This document shows positions 1-4,870 of a DNA stretch of 5,147 nucleotides, in pieces (positions within the stretch are counted from its first letter, which is position 1; every line of letters starts with the position of its first letter). The position numbers and the translations under genes were made by a program. Source of the stretch: Candidatus Egerieicola pullicola. GTDB lineage: Bacteria; Bacillota; Clostridia; Oscillospirales; Ruminococcaceae. The stretch covers positions 1 through 5,147 of the forward strand of contig DVGY01000065.1 in NCBI GenBank assembly GCA_018712465.1, given 5' to 3'. The notes beneath the pieces were generated by a model, which was given only the letters and a program-made list of their open reading frames with translations, had not been told where the DNA came from and ran no database searches.

Positions 1-1020
1 TTCTTCGCTGGCGATGTACACCATATCGGTGTCGTCCTTTTCACCTACCACCATGCTCCGCAGTTTCAGCCGGTCGTTTAAGGCCATCATGCCGCCTTCA
101 AATCCTACTAAGATGGAGAAGGGGCCGGTAATTAGCAGGCTGGCAAAGGTGTTGCGCAGGTAGGTGAGCTGTTCCCGCTGCTTTTGAGGCATCCGTTCAA
201 TGGTGCTCCAGAAAGGAGCGGCGATGACGCTGGCCACTTCTTCCATAGACAGCTTCTTTTCGTTGGCCAGATAGTCAATGATGTAGGTGATGACTTCGGT
301 GTCGGTGAGCAGGTTACATTTATAACCGAACATTTCGATGTACCGGCGGTTGGCGTCGTAGGAAGAAATTTCACCGTTGTGGACGATGCTCAGCCCCAGC
401 AGATCGAAGGGGTGGGCGCCGCCCCACCAGCCGGGAGTGTTGGTGGGATACCGGCCGTGGGCAGTCCAGCTGTAAGCGTCGTATTCTTCCAGCCGGTAGA
501 ACTCGCCTACGTCTTCCGGGAAGCCTACCGCTTTAAAGACTCCCATATTTTTGCCGGAGGAGAACACATAGGCGCCGTCCAACTGGGTGTTGATGCGGAT
601 GACGCACTGCTTGGTGAATTCTTCTTCCGAAAGCTGGCTCTGCATCAATTTAATGTGCAGGGGAGTGACGAAGTACCGCCAGATCAGCGGCTCATTGGTG
701 ATGGCTGCGACCTTCCGGGTCGGGATCTTGGACAGGTTGATGACGTCGAAGTGGCGCTCCAAAAATTTCTCACAGCGTTCTTTTGCGGTTTCATCGTCGT
801 AAAACACATGGAACGCATAAGCGTCGGGGTACTGAGGATAGATCCCGTAACCGGCAAATCCGCCGCCTAAGCCGTTGGAACGATCATGCATGGTGGCGAT
901 GGATTTGATGATTTCCCGGCCGTTTACCTTTTTACCGGACTTGGAAAAAATACCGGAGATTGCGCAGCCGGAAGGGATGCGTACCTCCCCCTCTTTGTGG
1001 AGAATATTTTGGCTCATCAT
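1..1020 (-). CDS. Class II glutamine amidotransferase, glutamate synthase subunit-1 type (3' end cut by window edge)
   Basis: The frame is open for 340 codons from an ATG at 1020 to the left edge with no stop, so the C-terminus is missing. Family members are about 365-370 residues from memory, so perhaps 25-30 residues are lost. It should hydrolyse glutamine and pass ammonia to a separate FMN/iron-sulfur glutamate synthase subunit in the cytoplasm. Visible class II (Ntn) features are Cys19 in GCAISGIF, the likely N-terminal nucleophile after an 18-residue propeptide is removed; HGRYPTNT at 188-195; GWWGGAHPF at 197-205; HNGEISSY at 214-221, the oxyanion-hole region; TDTEVI at 239-244; and ALNDRLKLR at 313-321. 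The first ATG is preferred because AAAGGAGG (minus strand, 1036-1029) lies 8 bases upstream; the adjacent ATG at 1017 is possible. No FMN or central domain is present, so this is the split type, not full-length GltB. Partner subunits would be expected beyond position 1 (inference). Confidence 0.9.
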   Translation of the reverse strand, partial: MMSQNILHKEGEVRIPSGCAISGIFSKSGKKVNGREIIKSIATMHDRSNGLGGGFAGYGIYPQYPDAYAFHVFYDDETAKERCEKFLERHFDVINLSKIPTRKVAAITNEPLIWRYFVTPLHIKLMQSQLSEEEFTKQCVIRINTQLDGAYVFSSGKNMGVFKAVGFPEDVGEFYRLEEYDAYSWTAHGRYPTNTPGWWGGAHPFDLLGLSIVHNGEISSYDANRRYIEMFGYKCNLLTDTEVITYIIDYLANEKKLSMEEVASVIAAPFWSTIERMPQKQREQLTYLRNTFASLLITGPFSILVGFEGGMMALNDRLKLRSMVVGEKDDTDMVYIASEE

Positions 1021-1053
1021 CTGGTTGGCCTCCTTTATCTCAGAAAACGAAAC

Positions 1054-1125
1054 AAAAAAAGACGTTCACCGATTTCCGCCTCGCGGTCCGATTTTGGACA
1101 AACGAGAAGAAAATCCGTGAACGTC
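1054..1125 (-). terminator. Attenuator terminator in the amidotransferase leader
   Basis: On the minus strand GACGTTCAC (1125-1117) pairs perfectly with GTGAACGTC (1069-1061), followed directly by seven T (1060-1054). Past one G/G mismatch the stem continues for about six more pairs (GATTTT with AAATC/G). The apex carries CTCG/CGAG and GTCC/GGAC helices around an AAAATC loop. It lies between the promoter and the ribosome binding site of the gene it precedes, so it acts as a leader attenuator and not as an operon end. Read-through would need another structure to capture the 5' arm, and the hairpin at 1118-1133 does exactly that. Confidence 0.85.
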
Positions 1126-1133
1126 ATTGTTCA
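1118..1133 (-). promoter_or_regulatory. ANTAR-type antiterminator hairpin, amidotransferase leader
   Basis: On the minus strand TGAAC (1133-1129) pairs with GTTCA (1122-1118) around the six-base loop AATGAC (1128-1123). A at loop position 1 and G at position 4 are the features known for RNA hairpins bound by ANTAR-domain antiterminators. Loop bases GAC plus the 3' arm also form most of the 5' arm of the terminator at 1054-1125, so the two folds exclude each other. The hairpin sits only about 5-10 bases into the predicted transcript. The regulator is not encoded here, so its identity is inferred. Confidence 0.65.
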
Positions 1134-1144
1134 ATGTGACCTTA

Positions 1145-1173
1145 ATTATAGACTATTTGCCCCAGCCTGTCAA
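1145..1173 (-). promoter_or_regulatory. Consensus promoter for the amidotransferase transcript
   Basis: The minus strand has TTGACA (1173-1168), a 17-base spacer and TATAAT (1150-1145), all consensus for a housekeeping sigma factor. A and T runs at about 1178-1200 lie where an UP element would sit. The start site is predicted near 1138, giving a leader of about 118 bases made up mostly of the antiterminator and attenuator. Such a strong promoter next to an attenuator suggests that control is exerted mainly after initiation. Confidence 0.9.
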
Positions 1174-1302
1174 GAGGGAATTTTTTTGTATTTTTATTTT
1201 TCCAAAGCGAAGGACCGGGTTTTCACCTAAAAAATTAAGCTGAAAGTTGATTTTACTTTGGGATTCCAGGTAATTTTTCCGGCTGGAACTTTTTTCAAAA
1301 AA

Positions 1303-1317
1303 GGACTTGACAAGTCC
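1303..1317. promoter_or_regulatory. Palindrome over the distal glnN -35 box (possible operator)
   Basis: GGACTTGACAAGTCC consists of two perfect 7-base arms around a single central A and contains the whole -35 hexamer TTGACA. A dimeric DNA-binding protein could block RNA polymerase here. The minus-strand promoter does not share this extended symmetry. Part of the symmetry comes from TTGACA itself, so an operator role is only suggested. Confidence 0.4.
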
Positions 1318-1335
1318 GAAGCAGGTGGGTATACT
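1307..1335 (+). promoter_or_regulatory. Distal glnN promoter
   Basis: TTGACA at 1307-1312 is consensus, the spacer is 17 bases, and TATACT at 1330-1335 has five of six consensus bases. The start site is predicted near 1342, just before the hexaloop hairpin at 1347. The -35 box sits inside a perfect inverted repeat (1303-1317), and a T6-C-A6 tract (1290-1302) lies directly upstream. Transcription from here must pass the attenuator at 1357-1392 to reach the gene. Confidence 0.88.
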
Positions 1336-1346
1336 GTTGGTTGTAA

Positions 1347-1362
1347 ACAGCAAGGGCGCTGT
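1347..1362 (+). promoter_or_regulatory. ANTAR-type antiterminator hairpin, glnN leader
   Basis: ACAGC (1347-1351) pairs with GCTGT (1358-1362) around the six-base loop AAGGGC (1352-1357), again with A at position 1 and G at position 4. Stem length, C-G closing pair and loop pattern AA-N-G-R-C match the hairpin on the other strand (AATGAC). The last loop base and 3' arm are also the start of the terminator stem beginning at 1357, so hairpin and terminator are mutually exclusive. It begins about 5 bases after the predicted start site. Only one such hairpin is seen per leader, whereas well-studied ANTAR targets often have two. Confidence 0.68.
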
Positions 1363-1392
1363 GGAGGGTGTTTCCTTTCCACAGCGTTTTTT
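1357..1392 (+). terminator. Attenuator terminator in the glnN leader
   Basis: CGCTGTGGA (1357-1365) pairs perfectly with TCCACAGCG (1378-1386), followed by six T (1387-1392). It begins about 15 bases after the predicted start of the distal transcript and about 180 bases before the glnN start codon. No gene lies between promoter and terminator, so it must be a leader attenuator. Its 5' arm overlaps the hexaloop hairpin. Confidence 0.88.
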
Positions 1393-1473
1393 GTTGGAAT
1401 GAATCACATCCCGGGCTTTTCTTAATAAAATTATGTTTTCGGCTGGAATTTTGCAAAGCATCTAAAATAATAC

Positions 1474-1502
1474 TTTACAAAATACAGCGAAAATGGTAAG
1501 AT
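1474..1502 (+). promoter_or_regulatory. Proximal glnN promoter, downstream of the attenuator
   Basis: TTTACA (1474-1479), a 17-base spacer and TAAGAT (1497-1502) each match five of six consensus bases. The predicted start near 1509 would give a leader of about 64 bases with no T-run terminator. Transcripts from here would escape the upstream attenuator, allowing basal or separately controlled glutamine synthetase expression. The leader contains ACCG/CGGT complementarity (about 1517-1543), which may form a weak stem. Confidence 0.72.
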
Positions 1503-1572
1503 GAGGGAGAAGGCCCACCGTCGGTTCCAGCAATCGGAGCGGTACGGCATTGTGGTATGGAGGTAATCAAGC

Positions 1573-3657
1573 ATGAGCAATGTAGCAGAAATTTTCGGCA
1601 GCATGGTGTTCAACGACCAGGTGATGCAGGAGCGTCTGCCCAAGAATACCTACAAAGCGCTGAAGAAAACCATTCAGGACGGCACGCCGCTGGACATTGA
1701 TCTGGCCAATGTGGTAGCCCACGCCATGAAGGATTGGGCCATTGAAAAGGGATGCACCCACTTCACCCACTGGTTCCAGCCCATGACCGGCATCACCGCC
1801 GAAAAGCACGACAGCTTCATCAATCCGGTGGAAGGCGGACGGGTTCTGCTGAACTTCTCCGGCAAAGAATTGGTCCGGGGCGAACCTGACGCATCTTCCT
1901 TCCCCTCCGGCGGACTGCGGGCCACGTTTGAAGCCCGGGGCTACACCGCATGGGACCCCACTTCCTACGCTTTCATTAAGCAGAATACCCTCTGTATTCC
2001 CACTGCGTTCTGCTCCTATACCGGCGAAGCGCTGGACAAAAAGACTCCTTTGCTCCGTTCCATGGAAGCCATCAACAAGCAGGCCCTCCGGGTGCTGAAG
2101 CTGTTCGGCTCCGACGCCACTCGGGTGGTGTCCACCGTGGGTCCGGAACAGGAATACTTCCTGGTGGATGAAAAAGTTTACAAACAAAGAAAAGATTTGA
2201 TCTACACCGGCCGCACCCTGTTTGGCGCTCCCGCTCCCAAGGGACAGGAACTGGAAGACCACTACTTCGGCGCCATCAAGGACCGGGTTGCGGAATACAT
2301 GGCTGACTTGGATAACGAACTGTGGAAGCTTGGCATTCTGGCTAAGACCAAGCACAACGAAGTGGCTCCTGCTCAGCACGAGCTGGCTCCCATCTACAGC
2401 ATCACCAACGTGGCCACCGACCACAACCAGCTCACCATGGAATTGATGCAGAAGGTGGCAAAGCGCCACGGTCTGGTCTGCTTGCTCCACGAGAAACCCT
2501 TCGAAGGCATCAATGGTTCCGGCAAGCACAACAACTGGTCCATTTCCACCAACACCGGCGTGAACCTGATCGATCCCGGTGAAACCCCGGCGGAAAACGC
2601 ACAGTTCTTGCTGTTTTTGGTGGCCGTCATCAAGGCTGTGGACGAATACCAAGACCTGATGCGGATTTCCGTGGCCAGCGCCGGCAATGACCACCGTCTG
2701 GGCGCCAACGAAGCGCCTCCGGCTATCATCTCCATCTTCCTGGGCGACGAGCTCACCGAGATCCTCAACTGCATTGAGGAAGGCCGGGTATACCAGGGCC
2801 GCGACATGGGCGATATGGAACTGGGCGTGGATCTGCTGCCCAAGTTCCCCAAGGACAACACCGACCGGAACCGGACCTCTCCCTTTGCCTTCACCGGCAA
2901 CAAGTTTGAATTCCGGATGCTGGGCAGCGCTGCTTCCATCAGTGGCGCCAACGTGGTGCTGAACACTGCTGTGGCCAAGGAACTGGATGAGTTTGCCACC
3001 GTTTTGGAAAATGCAGAGGACTTTACTGCTGCTCTGAACGATTTGATCCGCAAGACCATCAAGGAACACGACCGGATCATCTTTAACGGCAACGGCTATT
3101 CCGACGAATGGCAGGAAGAAGCAGCAAAGCGCGGCTTGCTGAACCTGCGCACCACTGTGGATGCAGAAAAGACCTTCTTCCAGCCCAAGAATGTGGAGCT
3201 GTTCACCAAGTACGGCGTTTACACCGAAAGCGAAATGAAATCTCACTACGAGATCAAGCTGGAAACCTATTCCAAGGTGCTGAACATCGAAGCTCTCACC
3301 ATCCTGGATATGGCACGCAAGGACATTCTTCCTGCTGTGAACAAGTATATCAAGCAGCTCACCGACGCTCTGCTGAACAAAAAGCAGATCGGCGCTGCGG
3401 TGGGAACCGCCATGGAAGAAGATCTGATTATGAAGCTCAGCGCCATGTGCGACCGCTGCTATGCGGCTGCCGACAAGCTGGAAAAGGATTTGGACGGCGT
3501 TCCGACTTCCGACGTTTTGACCGAAGCGGAATACTACAAAGACACCATCCTGCCGGATATGGATGCTGTGCGTGCTCCGGCCGATGAGATGGAGCTGTAC
3601 TGCGACGAGAGCGTATGGCCCTTCCCCACCTACGGCAAACTGCTGTTTAGCGTGTAA
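1573..3657 (+). CDS. glnN: Glutamine synthetase type III (GSIII)
   Basis: This 694-residue protein has the expected length for GSIII, which is much larger than GSI or GSII. It catalyses ATP-dependent formation of glutamine from glutamate and ammonium in the cytoplasm. Family hallmarks are FGSMVFND at 8-15; VGPEQEYFL at 189-197, with metal-binding Glu; [10 protein letters not shown] at 261-270; [13 protein letters not shown] at 311-323; [13 protein letters not shown] at 371-383; [16 protein letters not shown] at 433-448, carrying substrate-binding Arg residues; and the C-terminal [10 protein letters not shown] at 678-687. The ATG at 1573 follows GGAGGT (1559-1564) by 8 bases, and the protein begins with the usual GSIII N-terminus. 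It is monocistronic, with two promoters and an attenuator upstream and a terminator after the stop. The gene is often annotated glnA; glnN is the symbol used for many GSIII genes. No key motif is missing. Confidence 0.97.
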   Translation: MSNVAEIFGSMVFNDQVMQERLPKNTYKALKKTIQDGTPLDIDLANVVAHAMKDWAIEKGCTHFTHWFQPMTGITAEKHDSFINPVEGGRVLLNFSGKELVRGEPDASSFPSGGLRATFEARGYTAWDPTSYAFIKQNTLCIPTAFCSYTGEALDKKTPLLRSMEAINKQALRVLKLFGSDATRVVSTVGPEQEYFLVDEKVYKQRKDLIYTGRTLFGAPAPKGQELEDHYFGAIKDRVAEYMADLDNELWKLGILAKTKHNEVAPAQHELAPIYSITNVATDHNQLTMELMQKVAKRHGLVCLLHEKPFEGINGSGKHNNWSISTNTGVNLIDPGETPAENAQFLLFLVAVIKAVDEYQDLMRISVASAGNDHRLGANEAPPAIISIFLGDELTEILNCIEEGRVYQGRDMGDMELGVDLLPKFPKDNTDRNRTSPFAFTGNKFEFRMLGSAASISGANVVLNTAVAKELDEFATVLENAEDFTAALNDLIRKTIKEHDRIIFNGNGYSDEWQEEAAKRGLLNLRTTVDAEKTFFQPKNVELFTKYGVYTESEMKSHYEIKLETYSKVLNIEALTILDMARKDILPAVNKYIKQLTDALLNKKQIGAAVGTAMEEDLIMKLSAMCDRCYAAADKLEKDLDGVPTSDVLTEAEYYKDTILPDMDAVRAPADEMELYCDESVWPFPTYGKLLFSV

Positions 3658-3687
3658 GTTTTCTTTCTCCTGAAATCAATCAAAAAG

Positions 3688-3724
3688 CGAGGCTTTTCCC
3701 AATGTGGAGAAGCCCCGTTTTTTT
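3688..3724 (+). terminator. Intrinsic terminator of glnN
   Basis: GGCTTTTCC (3691-3699) pairs with GGAGAAGCC (3706-3714) through nine pairs, one of them G-T, around a six-base loop. Outer CG/CG pairs extend it across an A/C mismatch, and seven T follow (3718-3724). It starts 31 bases after the glnN stop codon and makes glnN a single-gene unit. Confidence 0.93.
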
Positions 3725-3735
3725 GTGTCTGAAAT

Positions 3736-3766
3736 AAAAAACCCGCTGGGAAGAACCCCCGGCGGG
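3736..3766 (-). terminator. Intrinsic terminator of the N-carbamoylputrescine amidase gene
   Basis: On the minus strand CCCGC (3766-3762) pairs with GCGGG (3746-3742); an inner GGG/CCC helix follows a single mismatch, and six T come after (3741-3736). It lies about 20 bases beyond the aguB stop and faces the glnN terminator, so the two convergent genes are insulated by separate hairpins. Confidence 0.88.
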
Positions 3767-3785
3767 CAATCTTTAGGATGAAAGG

Positions 3786-4661
3786 TTATTTTGTAATGGC
3801 ACCGTACATCTCCGGCCGCCGGTCCCGGAACACGCCCCAGCTCATCCGCAGCTCTTGGTCCTCTTGGGGATGGATTTCCGCCAACAGGATTTCTTCCTGA
3901 TCCCGGCTGCCCTGAGACACAATTTTGCCGGTGGCGTCGGTGAGGAAGGAGGAACCATAGAAGGTCAGGGAGGAGGACTGGTGGTTGTTGTCTTCCGAGG
4001 GGGTCACCGTTTCGGTGCCGACTCGGTTAGCGGCAATCACCGGCACCAGATTGGCGGCGCTGTGCCCCTGCATACAACGCTGCCAATGAGGCATGCTGTC
4101 GGTTTCCAAAATGGGTTCGGAACCGATGGCGGTGGGGTAGAGCAGCACCTGGGCTCCCATGAGCGCCATGCACCGGGCTGCTTCCGGGAACCACTGATCC
4201 CAGCAAATGCCCACACCGATCCGGCCCACTGCGGTATCCCACACTTGGAATCCGGTGTTGCCGGGGGTGAAATAGAACTTTTCTTGGTAGAAGTGGTCGT
4301 CGGGGATGTGGGTTTTCCGGTAAATTCCCAGGATGCTGCCGTCGGCATCAATCACGGCCACGGTGTTGTAAAGGCTCAGCCCATCCTTTTCATAGAAGCT
4401 TACCGGCAGTACCACGCCCAGCTCTTTGGCCAAGGGGCGCAGCGCCTGTACGGCCGGATTTTCTTCCAAGGAAGTGGCATAGGAATACAGGTCGTAGTTT
4501 TTTTCCTGACAGAAATACCAATGCTCAAACAGCTCCGGCAGCAGGATCAGCTTGGCCCCCTTTTGGGCAGCCTGCCGTACCATGGCCAGGGCGGTGGATA
4601 AGTTTTCTTCCGGAGAACGGTTGCAGCGCATTTGAATGGCGGCAGCCAGATAAGAATTCAT
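3786..4661 (-). CDS. aguB: N-carbamoylputrescine amidase (nitrilase superfamily)
   Basis: This 291-residue protein has the usual length of the family. It hydrolyses N-carbamoylputrescine to putrescine, CO2 and ammonia, the last step of the agmatine deiminase route to putrescine in the cytoplasm. The nitrilase Glu-Lys-Cys triad is visible: Glu43 in LPELFE, Lys116 in YRKTHIPD and Cys153 in GICWDQWFPE. Family-typical stretches are AAIQM at 7-11, FTPGNTGFQVW at 131-141, HWQRCMQGHSAAN at 192-204 and FRDRRPEMY at 278-286. The start at 4661 is supported by AAAGGA (4677-4672) 10 bases upstream and by the family N-terminus. It has its own promoter and terminator. The agmatine deiminase partner (aguA) is not in this window, so the gene is solitary here. 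A different carbamoyl or amide substrate cannot be excluded, but the match to AguB is close. Confidence 0.94.
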   Translation of the reverse strand: MNSYLAAAIQMRCNRSPEENLSTALAMVRQAAQKGAKLILLPELFEHWYFCQEKNYDLYSYATSLEENPAVQALRPLAKELGVVLPVSFYEKDGLSLYNTVAVIDADGSILGIYRKTHIPDDHFYQEKFYFTPGNTGFQVWDTAVGRIGVGICWDQWFPEAARCMALMGAQVLLYPTAIGSEPILETDSMPHWQRCMQGHSAANLVPVIAANRVGTETVTPSEDNNHQSSSLTFYGSSFLTDATGKIVSQGSRDQEEILLAEIHPQEDQELRMSWGVFRDRRPEMYGAITK

Positions 4662-4693
4662 AGCGATCCCATCCTTTCGACGGTGTTTTTCTT

Positions 4694-4722
4694 ATTGTAA
4701 CATATCTTCCGGCAAAGGGCAA
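4694..4722 (-). promoter_or_regulatory. Promoter of aguB
   Basis: The minus strand has TTGCCC (4722-4717), a 17-base spacer and TACAAT (4699-4694). The -10 box is preceded by TGT, an extended -10, which can compensate for the weaker -35 box (four of six consensus bases). The start site is predicted near 4687, leaving a short leader of about 25 bases before the ATG with no attenuator. Confidence 0.75.
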
Positions 4723-4794
4723 ATGGAATGGAAATGGATGGGAGAAAGTTGGTTGTAGGTGTTACAATGATGTGAGACAGATAAGCAAAAAAAG

Positions 4795-4870
4795 ATAGCG
4801 AATAGAGGCTACCTGTGTTAAGGTTAAGTTGCTCAGACCAACCGAAAGACAGGGACACTCTATTCGCTAT
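4795..4870. repeat. 13-bp perfect inverted repeat forming a nested hairpin at the transposase start
   Basis: ATAGCGAATAGAG (4795-4807) is the exact reverse complement of CTCTATTCGCTAT (4858-4870). Inside it, after a symmetric 4x4 internal loop (GCTA/GACA), CCTGT (4812-4816) pairs with ACAGG (4849-4853), and GGTT/AACC can pair further in. The right arm contains the first two bases of the transposase ATG (4869). Seven A at 4787-4793 make it look like a T-run terminator when read on the minus strand. It also holds a tandem GTTAAG (4817-4828). Confidence 0.9.

Larger units (their letters stand above)
1021..1572. other. Divergent GS/GOGAT control region without genes
   Basis: This 552-base gap separates the divergent amidotransferase and glutamine synthetase genes. 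From left to right it holds the amidotransferase ribosome binding site (1029-1036), a terminator/attenuator (1054-1125), an antiterminator hairpin (1118-1133), a minus-strand promoter (1145-1173), A/T tracts (about 1178-1302), a plus-strand promoter over a palindrome (1303-1335), a second antiterminator hairpin (1347-1362), a second attenuator (1357-1392), a proximal promoter (1474-1502), and a ribosome binding site (1559-1564). I find no convincing protein-coding gene. The open frames crossing it run through both promoters and hairpins and lack family-like sequence. Roughly 1201-1260 and 1393-1435 show nothing I can assign. Confidence 0.85.

Noticed and set aside
184..870. 228-codon open frame on the plus strand opposite the amidotransferase gene
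   Set aside because: The minus-strand frame carries every class II amidotransferase motif; this frame is a codon-bias shadow with no ribosome binding site or recognisable domain.
1021..1140. T-box or known glutamine riboswitch in the amidotransferase leader
   Set aside because: The leader is only about 118 bases, lacks a T-box-like conserved bulge and specifier stem, and does not resemble the cyanobacterial glutamine-binding motifs; the hexaloop antiterminator explains it more simply.
875..1230. Plus-strand open frames at 875-1120 and 886-1230
   Set aside because: They overlap the start of the amidotransferase gene, its ribosome binding site, the attenuator and the promoter on the other strand, with no start signals of their own.
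1153..1461. 102-codon minus-strand open frame in the intergenic region
   Set aside because: It reads through the distal glnN promoter and attenuator and into the -35 region of the minus promoter, and its sequence is low-complexity and A/T-driven.
1463..1479. GlnR/TnrA-type box (TGTNA-N7-TNACA) near the proximal glnN promoter
   Set aside because: TTACA is present at 1475-1479, but the paired TGTNA half is absent at the required distance; no full box was found in the control region.
1368..1499. Leader peptide starting at GTG 1368 in the glnN leader
   Set aside because: The purine-rich GGAGG directly abuts the GTG with no spacer and lies inside the terminator stem, and there is no run of regulatory codons.
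1567..3246. 559-codon open frame on the minus strand opposite glnN
   Set aside because: It lies wholly opposite a clear GSIII gene, shows no family-like motifs, and is the expected shadow of a biased-codon gene on the other strand.
3855..4601. 248-codon open frame on the plus strand opposite aguB
   Set aside because: The aguB frame has the complete catalytic triad and its own promoter and terminator; this frame has no supporting signal.
4763..4768. TACAAT on the plus strand as a promoter for the transposase
   Set aside because: No -35-like hexamer lies 16-18 bases upstream, so a -10 match alone is not enough.
4815..4868. Upstream GTG start for the transposase
   Set aside because: The added residues lie inside the hairpin loop and do not resemble the family; the family N-terminus begins at the ATG at 4869.
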